Positions 10,700 through 23,420 of a DNA stretch of 64,000 nt are shown here, piece after piece. Every line of letters begins with the position of its first letter. The first letter of the stretch is position 1. A program made the translations under genes and the position numbers. The notes beneath the pieces are model-generated. The model had not been told where the DNA came from and searched no databases. It saw only the letters and a list, made by a program, of their open reading frames with translations. The DNA is from Adiantum capillus-veneris (taxonomy: Eukaryota > Streptophyta > Polypodiopsida > Polypodiales > Pteridaceae), in the NCBI GenBank assembly GCA_014529385.2, contig CM043963.1, positions 97,812,912-97,876,911 on the forward strand, read 5' to 3'.

Positions 10700-11960
10700 C
10701 TCTACTTGTGTAAAGCTCTTTCTCCTTTACTCCTTGTAGCGGTAATCGGGCCACTAGGGACACTTTCAGTATATGATATGCACTTTTGAAAGAAATCGTG
10801 GCCATTTTTTAGATTTGCAATTGTCGCTATCTCAAGGCCTTTGCGAGAGAAATGTTACTCCGTTTGAGAAAGCGCGAAAGCAATACTCTGCTCATATGCT
10901 TCCAATGCCAAATTGTAATTGAAGCTATCATTCGGTGGCAGACTTTCTATCTTGCTAATGTAGAAAGCATCAAACTCTTCCTCTCATTTGAAAAACATAT
11001 ACTCAAAACATGTACAAAGTGCACATAGGCTCATTTCGCATTGCTTTCAGCACATACCTTCCAAATTAGTCGAGCAAGGAGAGGATGAACTGCAGAATCG
11101 AGAAAATTCTACAGGTAGCATTGGTGAGATTGCACAAAAGTTTTTTTTTTTAAAGCAGCACTGTAAATTGAAGCCTTTGGAGGTGACCATTGGAGAGCTT
11201 GAAGGAGGCAGAGAATCGAGCAAGCGAGTGGAGAAGCTTGGTAGCATTGGAGAATTAATTCAGCATAGCATTGAAGGTAGATAAAAATTAACGCTCTAGG
11301 CAAGCATAGCGTTGAAGGTACTGGATATTAATGCTAAAAGTAAGAAAACTAAGTCTTGAAGTCTTAGAGCAGCTATGAGCAATAGAAGCCATCACTAGAT
11401 TTTTGAAGGCAATGTAGTAGCAATGCTAAATTAAACCATGGCGTGGATTTTTTGACAGCATATAGACAACACTGAAGATTTTTTTATAAAACTAGAGTGC
11501 TTCGTTAGCTATGTTCCATCGAATTGAGATTGAAAAAAATATTGGAAACTCAAAGAGAGAGAGAGAGAGAGAGATATTTCATGAAAGAGTGTTAGATTTT
11601 TTTTCCTGAGAGTGTTTGGGATACCGATCGTCGTGGTTCGGTGGTGTACCTCCACAAAAATTGGTTATTGATCGTAATGCTTCAAAGGGGTACCTCGCCA
11701 AAAACCACAAGGAGTGTTAAAGAGTTTTGTCAAGCTCAATGTTCATGATCATACAAGATGTCAATGTTATTGTTTGTTGTTCCATTTTTATGTTTAAAAA
11801 GAAAACAATTTTTATAATACGAGGGAACGTGCCATTCCCATGGCAGCATGCAATTTTCAATGCATTCATTAACTGCGTTCTTAGTGTCAAAAATAAAAAA
11901 ATGATAATGCTTACTCACCGCGCGATTGAATGTCTATCGCCAATGGACTTCCTTGCATCA
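10700..11960. other. no recognisable gene; one short (GA)n
   Basis: Nothing here resembles a known protein. A phrase like AGCATTGGAGAA recurs several times between 11115 and 11320. A (GA)n tract of about 24 bp lies at 11550-11574. A + strand frame at 10988-11284 (98 codons) is open but has no recognisable features. Confidence 0.4.
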
Positions 11961-11969
11961 ACAATGTTG

Positions 11970-14900
11970 GGCATCTGCTGCACTTAACCCGCTACAAGAG
12001 AGGACACCCCAGGGAGGATACCCTTCAAGAAGTTTTTGTGCTATTGTGAGGACACCACATTTTGTATACATATCAATCAAACCACCACCAAGCATGAAAT
12101 TGTACTCCCAACAAACGTTGAATAGCGATCATATCGTGAATTCTAATATCTATGGCTACGTACGTGATTGCATCTGCTGACACGCATGTCTTCCAGATTC
12201 TTTTGTAGGCGTAGTTGATTGCATCTGGATAGAGACCCTTCCTACGATCTTGTGGCGCCGTTCTGCACAACAAGCTCCTCGGGCGCTTTTCGTGCGTTCT
12301 AAAGAGCACCATATGTGACGTACACATACTCTTAGGCAAAGCCAAGCACAACTTCTTTCCTGTATCGCTCATTGGCCTTGCTCTTGTTGTGCACATCCCA
12401 CAGTGAGTGCATTCAAGGAGTCCACACTGTAGATAGAAAGATGAAAATAGCCTAGAGCTTTCCGCACTTGCTCCTGCGATGCGTATCTCGCTACTAATGC
12501 ATTGAAAGAGGCGCCATTCCCATCATTTAATGCATTCGGCAGGCAACATTTCGGTCAAAATGGTCATGTAGAACATGCCCATGTCATATTGCATCTTTGA
12601 AATTAATGTCAAAGCTTCCACCTGCCCTTGCTTGACATAACCGGATACAAAAGCACTCCAAGAGGCTTCTGTTGGTGAGAAACCGTCACTTTTCTGAAGC
12701 GCAACACACGTGTCATACTTATCGACAAAGATTGTGCCAAGCGCGACATCTTATTTCAACAACCTTTGAACAACAATAAAAAGCAGATTTTTTGTGCCCG
12801 TATCAGCCTCTTGCATAGAGACACATGCCTTCAATGTGGACACGTAGGTGTTACCATATGGAGAGAGGCCCACATCGACATCTTGTGTACAGACATATGC
12901 CTTCAAGATGCACGCGTATGTGATTGCATCTGGAAAGAGGTCTTCACTTCAGATCCGCTGGAAACAGTCAAGAGCTTTTTGTCCGTGCTCCTGTTGCGTG
13001 TATCTTGCAATCAATGCACTCCAAGAGATGGCATCAGGGATATAAAACTCCTCAGGCACGTTTTGTGCTTTTTGAAGTGCATCACATTCAGCATACATAT
13101 CGACCAAGGCATTTCCAAGCACGAGATTTTTTTGCAACAGCCCTTAACTAACAACAGTAGAGCGAATTTTAAAGCCCATATCGGCATCTTGCATACAGCC
13201 ACATGCCTTCCAAATGCACGCGGTGTGTGATTGCATCTGGAGAGAGGCCCCCGCTTTGCATCCGCTGAAAAGAGCCAAGAGCTTTCTGTCCCTGCTCTTG
13301 TTGTGCGTATCCCGCAATCAATGTACTCAAAGAGACGCCATTCCGGACATGAGGCTCCTCAGGCACGTTTTGTGCTATCTGAAGTGCACCACATTTAGCA
13401 TACGTATCAACCAAGGCATTGCCAAGCACGACAATCACAGCCCTTGACTAACAATATGAGCATGAATTCAAGCCCATGTCAAATGCCCACAGCTTCCGGC
13501 GCGGCCCATGTCAGGCATATCCTACAGTCATAATGTTCCAAGAGACAACATCCCGCACCACATTTGGTGTACATATCGACCAAGGCATTGCCAAGCACGG
13601 CAATTTTTTGCAAAAGCCACTATTAAAGAGAATTTTGAAGCCCGTATCGACATCTTGCGTACAGCCACATGCCTTCAAGATGCATGCGTGTGTGACTGCA
13701 TATGGAGAGAGGCCCCCGCTTTGCATCCGCTGAAAACAGCCGAGAGCTTTCTGGACCTGCTCTTGTTGCGTGTATCCCGCAATCAATGCACTCCAAGAGA
13801 CGGCATTCGGGAGAGAGACCCTGCCCGCGATTGCATCTTTTGTCCTGCATGCGTAGGTGATTGCATCTGGAGAGACCCTGCCTGACATTGAGACAGGAAG
13901 CTCCTCAGGCACGTTTTGTGAGGCCCTCTCTTTGCATCCAACAGCCTCTGACTAACAATATAATTGTGAATTTTCGTGCCAATACAAGCTTGTGTAGAGC
14001 TAAATGCCTTCATGCATGCATACATGATTGCATCTGGAGAGAGGCCCTTACTTTGCATTTGCTAAAAACAAAATAGAGCTTGCTGGCCCTGCCCTTGTGG
14101 AGCAAATCATTCGATCAACGCATTCCAAGAGTCCACACTCAGGACATGAAGCTCCTCGAACACTTGCGTAGAGCCATATGCCTTGACTGAATTTGGAGAG
14201 ATATACTTGCTTTGCATACGCTGAAAACAACCTAGAGCTTTCTTGCCTTGCTCTTGTTGCGCACATCCCGCAATCAGTGCATTCCAAGGGGCGACATTCT
14301 GGACAGAAAACTGCTCTAGCACTTTTTGTGCTCTCTCAAGCACATCAGGTTTGGCATACATATCGACCAAAACAGTCCCAAGCATGGCATCTTCTTTCAA
14401 CAGCCATGTTCTTGTTGTGTACATCCCGTAATCAATGCATTTCAAGAGGCAACATTCCGTACATGCCTTCATGCATGCATACATGAGTGCATCTGGAGAG
14501 AGGCCCTCGCTTCGTATCTACTAAAAAGAAAATAGAGCTTGCTGGCCCTGCCCGTGTGGAGCAAATCATTCGATCAGCGCATTCCAAGAGTCCACACTCA
14601 AGACATGAAGCTCCTCGAACACTTGCGTAGAGCCACATGCCTGACTAAATTTGGAGAGATATACTTTCTTTGCATCCGCTAAAAACAACCTAGAGATTTC
14701 TTGCCTTGCTCTTGTTGCAGACATCCCGCAATCGGTGCATTCCAAGGGGCGACAGTCTGGACAGAAAACTGCTCTAGCACTTTTTGTGCTCTCTCAAGCA
14801 CACCACATTTGGCATACATTTGACCAAGACAGTCCCATGCATGGCATCTCCTTTCAACAGCCATGTTCTTGTTGGGCAGATCCCACGATCAATGCATTTC

Positions 14901-17010
14901 AGGAGGCAACATTTTGGACAGGAAGCTGCTCAAGCACTTTTTGTGCCCATAATAGCTTCTTCAGTAGAGCTACATGCCTTCATGCATGCGTACGTGATTG
15001 CATCTGGAGAGAGGCCCTCACTTTGCATCTGTTGGAAATAGAATAGAGCTTCTTGGCCCTGCCCTTGTGGAGCAAATCATCCAATTAGCGCATTGTAAGA
15101 TTCCACACTCAGGACATGAAGCTCCTCGAGCACTTGCGTAGAGCCACATGCCTTGATTGAATTTGGTGAGATACTTTCTTTGCATCTGCTAAAAACAAGA
15201 TAGAGATTTCTGCCCGTGCTCTTGTTGCGCACATCCCGCAATCAGTGCATTCCAAGAGGCGACATTCCGGACAAAAAGCTCCTTAAGCACTTTTTGTGCT
15301 CTCTCAAGCACACCACATTTGGCATACATATTCACCAAGACAGTCGCAAGCATGACTTTCCTTGCGTAGAGCCACATGCCTTCAAGATGCGAGCCTAGGT
15401 GATTTCATCTGGAGAGAGGCCAGATGCGAAGCATTCCAAGAGTCCACACTCCAAAAAGGAAGCTCCTTGAGCTCTTGCGTAGAGCCACAAGCCTTCAAGA
15501 TGTAAGCATAGCCTTCAAGATGCAAGTATAGAATGTTGAATTTGGAGAGATACACTTGCTTTGCATCCATTGAAAGCAGCCTAGAGCATGATACGCTTCC
15601 CCAAGAGCATCGGACTAGCTATGGGCTCATTAATTCTCTCACCCATGTCAATGGCATTGCAAAAGGTCACTGGCCTTCAAGGTGCAAGAATATGCATTCA
15701 GCAGCCTCTGACTAACAATATAATTGTGAATTTTTGTGCCCATACAAGCTTCTTGCGTAGAGCTACATGGCTTCATGCATGCATACATGATAGCATCTGG
15801 AGAGAGACCCTTGCTTCGCATCTGCTAAAAACAAAATAGAGCTTTTTGGCCATGTTCTTGTGGAGCAAATCATGCAATCAATTCATTCCAAGAGTCCACA
15901 CTCATGACATAAAGCTCCTCGAGCACTTGCGTAGAGCTACATGCCTTGAATGAATTTGGAGAGAGATACTTGCTCTGCATCCGCTAAAACCAACTTAGAG
16001 CTTTCTTTGCTCTTGTTGCGCACATCCCTCAATCAGTGCATTCCAAGGGGCGACATTCTGGACAGAAAACCGCTCTAGCACTTTTTGTGCTCTCTCAAGC
16101 ACACCACATTTGACATACATATCGACCAAGACAATCCCAAGCATGGCATCTTCTTTCAATAGCCATGTTTTTGTTGTGCACATCCTGTACTCAATGCATT
16201 TCAAGAGGCGACATTCTGGAAAGGAAGCTCCTCAAGCACTTTTGTGCCGATATCAGCTTCTTGCGTAGAGCTACATGCATGCGTACGTGATTGCATCTGG
16301 AGAGAGGCCCTCGCATCGCATCTGCTGAAAACAAAATAGAGCTTGCTGGCCCTGCCCTTGTGAAGCAAATCATGCAATCAGGGCATTCCAAGAGTCCACA
16401 CTCAGGACACGAAGCTCCTCGAGCACTTGCGTAGAGTCACATGCCTTGATTGAACTTGGAGAGATATACTTGCTCTGCATCTGCTAAAAACAACCTAGAG
16501 CTTTCTGCCCCTCCTCTCATTGCGCACATCCCGCAATCAGTGCATTCCAAGGGGCAACATTCCGGACGAAAGCTCCTCAAGCATTTTTTGTGCTTTCTCA
16601 AGCACACCACATTTGACATACATATCGACCAAGACAATCCCAAGCATGACATCTTCTTTCAACAACCTTGTTCTTGCTTTGCATATCCTGCAATCAATGC
16701 ATTTCAGGAGGAGACATTCCGTACAAGAAGCTCCTCAAGCACTTTTTATGCTTTCTCAAGTGCACCACATTTGGTATACATATCAACCAAGACAGTGCCA
16801 AGCACGACATCTTTTTTCCTCTGCAACAAATTTCGCGAACTACTTCCCTACCACCATCGATCTGCAACAATTGCATGCAAACAAAACTGCCATTTATGTT
16901 TCCAGCAATACCATCTTCTTGCTCTACAATTGTAGCAACAAATACATAAACAGAACCCGCCTCAGCGTCAGCATGCCTCATTGTGTCAGATGTACCAAAG
17001 GTGATTTGCA
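11970..17010 (-). pseudogene. degenerate, internally duplicated PLS-type PPR gene
   Basis: Read on the - strand, this stretch repeatedly encodes pentatricopeptide motifs of the PLS type: LVDMYAKCGVLERAQKV, then WNALIAGCAQQEQG, then ALGCFQRMQS and LSPDAITYA. PPR proteins bind organelle RNA and act in editing, splicing or stability. The LVDMYxKCG block can be found about ten times (near 12730, 13100, 13395, 13570, 14360, 14815, 15325, 16110, 16615 and 16780). Several blocks from 14.3 to 16.7 kb are spaced about 460-520 bp apart and are very similar, so they are tandem duplicates, not ordinary PPR units. Stops and frameshifts interrupt every block. No E or DYW domain was seen. Almost certainly a pseudogene, or a cluster of them. 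Confidence 0.85.
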
Positions 17011-17066
17011 TCTAGAGAGAGGCACTCGGTTCGCATCTGCTGAAAACTTCTGACGGCGTAGCTTTA
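16881..17066. repeat. direct repeat, copy 1
   Basis: About 186 bp nearly identical to 17093-17278, a spacing of 212 bp. It includes AAAACTGCCATTTATG, the phrase GCCTCAGCGTCAGC or its near copy, and CTTCTGACGGCGTAGC. On the - strand both copies keep an open frame (MRHADAEAG, then EQEDGIAGNINGSFVC) at the 5' edge of the PPR remnant, so this may be its duplicated start region. Confidence 0.85.
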
Positions 17067-17092
17067 GACAGCGTAGCTTTTTTTCAGCACAA

Positions 17093-17278
17093 ACAAAACT
17101 GCCATTTATGTTTCCAGCAATACCATCTTCTTGCTCTACAATTGCAGCAACAAATACATAAACAGAACCTGCCTCAGCGTCAGCATGCCTCATTGTGTCA
17201 GATGTACCAAAGGTGATTTTCATCTAGACAGAGGCCCTCACTTCGCATCCGCTGAAAACTTCTGACGGCGTAGCTTTT
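17093..17278. repeat. direct repeat, copy 2
   Basis: Partner of 16881-17066; see there. The differences are a few substitutions. After it a short run of related phrases (GGCGTAGC, TTTTTTCAGCG) continues to about 17330. Confidence 0.85.
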
Positions 17279-17556
17279 TTTCAGCGCTGGGGGGTTTTGG
17301 CAGCGTAGTTTTTTTAAGAGCTTTTCAGCGTTGGAGCCACGTGGGCTAATGACAGGCCAGTGATTGAGAATTGCCCACTACGCTAACGATGTAAAAAAGC
17401 TAATGTTGGGGATTTTATGTGCTACAGAGAGTCAACATAGAAGGGAGAAATAGAAGGAGCGTGTATGTCACATATACACACACATAGTTTGGTAGCGAAT
17501 CGATAGAAAAGAAAAAGGTGTGTGTGCGCACACACACAGCTTTCTTTTTGGCATCA

Positions 17557-17674
<118 letters not shown>

Positions 17675-17699
17675 CATCGGCTCTCCTCCAGCGTGCATT

Positions 17700-19560
17700 C
17701 AGCATCGCAGGTGTCCGGATAGCTTCAACAGTTCTCTTGTCCCTCAGATTGCGGCCTTGGCATTGACCTTTATGACTTGGAACTGGCCTTGACATTAACT
17801 TCTATGACTCTCAGCATTAGCTCTTGGCATTGGAGAGCTAGGACATGCTTCTCCTAGACAACATTCTTCTTTGGCTTGACTACTAAGTTTTTCCACTTTT
17901 GGCGATCTTATGAGCATCGCTGTTGACATAGCGAGAGCGAGAGAGAGAACTTTGGCTCTCCTCTGGTGTAGCCTTGACATCGGCTACCCCCTTGAACATA
18001 GCTCCGCCATCGGTTCTCCTCATGCGGAGTGATTTTGCTCCATGGTTTCTCCCTGGCATCTCGACTTTGACTTGGTAGGAAATGGATTGAGGGAGAGCTG
18101 ATGCCCCTCATTCCTCCCCTCTGGTGAGCTCTCCGCGAGCTTGCAATTTTTTAAAGAGTTATTTATTGTATGCTTGCACCTTGATGCAACTTAAGGTAAG
18201 CTTAAATTGTGTGTGCTAAACCTTTTTTTAATCCTTTTTATCACCAACCTTGCACCCAGCTAAAGGGGAATCTTGAAAGGAAAGAAACTCGGCTTTGACG
18301 TAGTGTCCTTGGTGATGACTTATTTCCTCCTTTGACCACACACATCGAAACATGGCAGCTTCGACGGACCATTCCAAAGTAAATTTCCCACGAGCGAGTA
18401 GGCTCCTAGACGACGTTTACGACCACATGTGGTTGATTGTTCTATGTGCTTGATTTTTGGTCGTCGATGCGCTTTTCAATTGACAAGGTAGTGTGCTAGA
18501 TTTCAACATTTTGCTCACAGATTGCATTCTTTTCAGTGCAGATTATGTAACAGAGGTATTGTGCTCATGTGTGACTATGTGGGCCACTTCAGAGAGTAGT
18601 TTTAGTACCATTTTATGCAGTTTTTCTATGTATGCATATGCGGATACAGAGTGAGCTAGCGACAGGTGGCAAATTCACATGTCTACAGAGACTTTGGATA
18701 GGTGCAATTGACCATAGAGCCACCTGTTCAGGAGTGAGCGAAATTATTAGGCTTTTGGTAGTTTGAGTATAGCATTTCTGGATTTTTCTACTGAAACATT
18801 GAGTATTTGTTCATGGTTTATGCGATTTTGGTAAGATTTTTGAGATTTTGCTCAAATTTCAGGAAACCACATTTTTCCCAAATTCTTGCCATGCTTTGTG
18901 CGTATCTACAAACTTACTCTCTGATGGATTAGTGGTCGAGTGTGACTCCCACTTTGATAGTGATCGAGTTTTTACTCTCACTTTGATAGGATTTATCAGT
19001 TTTGGACACAATTGGTGTCTTTGTACCCACTATGAGTGAGATTTGCCTATGCTTGTATGGCTACATGTACATGTTCTTTGCAATTGTCAAATTGTGCATG
19101 CAGTTTTGTGGGATGCATATTGAGTATCATGTTTGCTCTCTATATATGCATATGGTTATGTGTTTTGTGCTCTGGTGAGAGCTGTTTATCCTAGTCTTGA
19201 GTCTTTGCTACTTTTTGTGCATGCATTATCACTTGGCGCTTGTCTATACACTGACTTTGCTTGGTTTAGAGCAAAGGTTGGACACTGCTACTATACATTG
19301 GTTTGATAGAGGTACATTTTGTATATGTGAGCATCGCATTGATGGGATGATCATGGTTATGATTGTGAAATGGTCGAGTGATCTCCCCCTTTGTTGCCAT
19401 TTTGGCATGGTTTATGGTTGAGATTTTGCTTGCGCTTTTTCTTAGTTTCCAGGGAGGACTATCGTATTTCTCTTAGGATTTCTTGTCATATTTTGGTTTC
19501 TTGGCATCTATATAGCAGATATGTGTGACGTTTCAGAGTCTACAGACATGACTCATGAGA
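17700..19560. other. no secure gene; possible copia leader and gag
   Basis: No recognisable domain. A + strand start near 18352 (MAASTDHSKVNFPR) might be a worn gag start for the copia remnant whose zinc knuckle lies at 19593, but stops follow at once. The rest is AT-rich with no repeats that I can pair. Confidence 0.3.
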
Positions 19561-19589
19561 GACGGATGTCTCATTCATGCCAATACTTC

Positions 19590-20911
19590 CGTTGTTGGCA
19601 TTGTGGTCACAAAGGACACATTAGGCGCCACTATTTCAGACGTATGAAGCAGCAACGTTAGCAATGTATGCGAGATGCAGAGACAAAATCAACACATGCT
19701 AGAGAGACGGCTTCATACACCAATGAAAGTGATGTCACGTTTACCTTTAGTATTCCTCTTGCTTACATGTTCTCGAGAGGTGACACTTCTCTCCCTTGGT
19801 TGCTAGATGAGGATGCAATTTTTCACGTTACACCATATCGTAAGTGGCTTAGCACTCGCTCTAGTGAAAGATTTGGTCTTGTACACTTGGCCAATGGTTT
19901 GGCAATTGGCATTGCAAGTGCAGAAGATGTTTGCTTGTCATTTCCCCTAGTGGTGCATCCTATATGCTACGAAATGTAAGTTATGTTTCTTAGCTGAGAC
20001 AGAGTTTGATCTCGGTGAGACAAGATTGTGGGTGTCAAATATTGCTCAGAGATTAGTCTTTCCAAATGCATTGCAGATCACTAGCGATTGCCAAGGGAGC
20101 CCAGAGTGGCTTGGTTTATCATATGCATGTATCCGAGGTATGAGATGACATAGTCTCGATTTTGTTATTATTGGCATGCTTTGAGCGAGAGACGAGACGT
20201 ATCTCCTTTACTAGTGAGCTCCGGTATACTCAGGAGACAGAGCATGTAGCTATGCAAGACATGTCAATAGACTATATAGAGATAGAGGTAGAGAGGAAGT
20301 GCTCTAGTGAGACACAACATGTGTTGTCAATGTCTGTTTCCTAGAGACAGAAGTAGAGATGACAGATATGGATTTTTTTGATATGCTTGTACTAGAGGAT
20401 GATGGGTTGATGCCAAGACACATAGTTCTACTTATGGATGAGAGGGATGTAGCCATCCTAATATCAACGATGACACATTTATACGTGATGAGTAGTCGTG
20501 ATGATACAATGTATGTAGATAGCACTAAGGAGGCTAGGATAGCCAACCTTGCACATATTTTGTCAGTGTTCAAGTATCTCATGTACAACCTACTAGGATC
20601 AAGGCGGACCGACCTAGCACAATTGCAGTAGCAATATTTGCAGCAGGGCTTGTCAATCGTACGATGACTAATACTAGCATGATGCATTTTGTAGCTATGC
20701 AAACTATACAAAGTTGTTTGCGAGATTTGCATGCAAGCTCTAGCGTGGATATGTACGCTTCCCTATCGTTAGAGCCGCTACGACTACATGTAGAACGAGT
20801 GAGCGAGCCAATGGACATAAGTTGAGAGAGCCTCTACCTATTTTCTTGTACATACTAGTAGTTTAGATAGTAGCACTCTCTTATTAACACATTCACATTT
20901 TAGTGGGAGAT
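19590..20911 (+). mobile_element. degenerate Ty1-copia element with zinc knuckle and protease
   Basis: A CCHC-like knuckle lies at 19593-19640 (CWHCGHKGHIRRHYF); the last Cys has become Tyr. A frame of 103 codons follows at 19668-19979 and matches copia protease in layout (LPWLLDEDAIFHVTPYRKW). The usual DSGAS is DEDAI here, so the catalytic motif is gone. An open stretch at 20359-20631 is not recognisable. The element ends at a purine run (TAGTGGGAGAT) and an LTR start at 20912. Integrase and RT are missing or unrecognisable. Confidence 0.7.
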
Positions 20912-21160
20912 TGTTGGGGTAAAGGTGATGTGCCTTTGCTTGGGGCAGAACATCCGGTGTCCAGCCACCCACCACTGACCACACTTACCCTTATTCATTA
21001 TACCTATACATAAATAAGGAGCACTCTCATTTTCTCTCTTGATAGGCATCCTCCACCTACACACTATGTATGCTCTCCTCTTCCCTTTTCTGCACCATGC
21101 ACGCATGCATCCATGCACTCATTAATAGAATTGATGTTGACTTGCAGCTCTATGGTTATA
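20912..21160 (+). repeat. probable 3' LTR of the copia element
   Basis: TGTTGGGGTAAAGG starts directly after a polypurine tract at 20901-20911, as at 8100. The sequence includes CATAAATAAGGAGC and a pyrimidine-rich stretch. The outer end is approximate. Confidence 0.5.
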
Positions 21161-21299
21161 TAGATGCCTGGGGTAGTCACTTATCAAAAGCTTCCTATAT
21201 CACGTCCGTTCAAGAGGTTATTAATAATACCTCAATATACATACTATATTTACACTACGTGCCTATTTAAAAAACCCCCACTCCCCTCTGTATGTATAC

Positions 21300-21800
21300 A
21301 TTTTGATACAAGTGACCGCCCCGGGTATAGATGCGGATTGGACGGGTAGCACATACGATCGTAGGTCTACATACGGAGTCATATTTTCACTTGGGAGTAC
21401 TGCCAGCACATGGAGCAGCAAGAAGAAAGCTATGGTTTCTATATCGAGTACACAGATAGAGTACATGGGTGCTGCAGTGATAACATGTGAAGTAGAATGG
21501 TTGGGATTGTTACTTCAGGACTTTGGAGTACAGGTACAAAGGCCAGTTGGTATCTACTCTCACAACCTCAGTAGCATACAAATTAGCTCGAAACCTAACA
21601 TTTCATGCAAGGATGAACATTGAGGTGCATTAGCATTTGATCAAAGAGAGAGTCTTGGCAAGCGACATCGACCTCAAGTATGTGACGATTGATGAGTAGG
21701 TTGTAGATATCTTCACGAAGACCCGTTGGAGTACAGAAGGTACTAGTTTCGAGTGATGCTTGGCATACAGGGGATGTCATTAAGCTTGAGGGGGAGTCTT
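21300..21800 (+). mobile_element. Ty1-copia RNase H fragment with polypurine tract
   Basis: A 106-codon frame encodes copia RNase H: DADWTGSTYDRRSTYG, then STASTWSSKKKAMVSISSTQ, then EVEWLGLLLQDFG. The catalytic DADW is intact. The end of pol is frameshifted, and a polypurine tract (TTGAGGGGGAG, about 21786-21796) precedes a probable LTR start. It is separated from the protease-bearing remnant by the LTR at 20912, so it belongs to a second element or a rearranged copy. Confidence 0.85.
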
Positions 21801-22263
21801 GAGATGTCAAGCACAACATGTACTACTCTTGAATGAATATCACCAATAGCCATCATCATAGCATGCCTTGGTGTGATAATACAGTTGGACTACGTCAACT
21901 TGGTCTACCTACCAGAGTGATGGCACACTTATCTATCCAGCTCACTTACTAGCGGTTCACACTAAACTGTTGTACTTGTTTCTCCTTATGTTATATTTTT
22001 CCTTTTATGTTTTGTAGATCCCTTATCTTGATTTAGTGAATTAAGAAGAAATAGAAGGGTTTTTCTCTATCTTTGTGCGTGTGTGTATGTGTGCATGTGT
22101 GTGCGCATGCATGCTTGCAAGATCTCAAGCTCTCTCCTTCTCTATCTCTTAACAAAAGTAGCTTCACTGATTTTTATAAATAAGCATAACTCTATAGTCA
22201 CTATTTGTGGTAAGAAAGGTTAGTCACTAAGTTATTGAAATATGGAAATCATGAAAACATGTC

Positions 22264-22564
22264 AAGAATAAGTATGGCATATGTAGAATTGATGGACTAC
22301 TCGGTCGGTTACATGGAGCATTTATCTTTACAAAGATTGACCTTAAATCTTAGTAACGTCAAGTCCCGATCAAGGAGGAAGACGTAAAGAGGAAAAGAGT
22401 TAATACTCGATTTGGTCATTATGAGTTTATAGTTATGTTTCTTAGACTCATTAGTGTTCCATCAACCTTCAATTGACTCATGACAACTTTTTTACAGAGC
22501 ATCTCGATGATTTTGTTATCATCTTCTTCGATGATATTTTGATGTACTCTAAGAGTGAAGAAGA
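22264..22564 (+). mobile_element. Ty3-gypsy RT fragment, left part
   Basis: The + strand shows RT blocks with stops: YGICRIDGLL, TKIDLKS, NTRFGHYEFIV, and a catalytic block near 22520 (FFDDILMYSKSEE). It is interrupted at 22564 by the LTR element at 22565-25010 and goes on at 25011, with a 5-bp duplication (GAAGA) at the break. Confidence 0.8.
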
Positions 22565-22764
22565 TGTTAAAGTTTAAGCATCTCAAGTGAACTTCCCAAT
22601 GTGATCTCATTATTTAGTTTAGCTTTGAGGTATTTATTTTACTTATTTGTCAAAGTCTTGGGTAAGGCAATTTACTAGGCTTGCTATATAAGCAACCCCT
22701 TGCCTCCATTGTATACACATTCAGTTATTCATTGTCAAGTTTGATTGGTTCAAGAGACTCTCTG

Positions 22765-22848
<84 letters not shown>

Positions 22849-22896
22849 GTGCTGATTCCCCTTGGTCTCTACACTTCCGCATCGTCGACTTTGACA
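22565..22896 (+). repeat. 5' LTR of the non-autonomous element
   Basis: 332 bp with TG...CA ends. It carries a TATA-like GCTATATAAGC at about 22682 and a (TC)n tract of about 80 bp at 22766-22845. The 3' LTR lacks both. Confidence 0.88.
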
Positions 22897-22912
22897 TGGT
22901 ATCATAGCAAGG
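22897..22912 (+). promoter_or_regulatory. primer-binding site
   Basis: TGGTATCATAGCAAGG directly after the 5' LTR, matching the initiator tRNA-Met type. Confidence 0.85.
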
Positions 22913-23009
22913 TCGTGCTTGAAGCCCTTTGCGTGGAGGAGCAGATTTGGAAGATGAGAAGATCAGGTTTGGTCGCCAGTGTCCTCTCCCCCCCACCCCC
23001 CCACCCCCC

Positions 23010-23289
23010 AATATGAGTTTTAAAACGTTGCTATGACAGCGGTGCCGAAACTTCCCTCTTTCCTAGCGTTTTGAAAAGCCGTTGTCAGCAGCCTTCCCAT
23101 GTTTCTAGCGTTCCAAAACGCTACACAGCAGCGCCCTGCTCCCCCCCTTCCCTGCAGCTTTCTAAAATGCTAGGGCCTTACTGCCCATGCCCTGCCACCA
23201 GCGCCCTGCCTCCCCCTCCCTTGTGTGTTTTGAGACTCCCCGCGATACAGTGCCCTGCCCCCTCCTGTGCAGTGTTTTGAAACGCCATC

Positions 23290-23321
<32 letters not shown>

Positions 23322-23420
23322 AAGACTTCCCCTCATCTGCCAGCATTTTAAAACGTTGTTCCCTCCCCCCCTTCTCCCCGACCTCGTTTGCTCGAGAGGC
23401 TCTTTGAAACGCCAGCAAGA
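23010..23420. repeat. tandem array of a palindromic AGCGTTTTGAAACGC-type motif
   Basis: About eight imperfect copies of a self-complementary core (forms of AGCGTTTTGAAACGC, GTTTTAAAACGTT, GCGTTCCAAAACGCT) at about 23015, 23063, 23107, 23156, 23226, 23272, 23341 and 23400. Spacers of 30-55 bp are C-rich, many containing CAGCGCCCTGC. A 25-30 bp poly-C run lies at about 23297-23321. The array occupies the leader of the non-autonomous LTR element. Confidence 0.75.
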
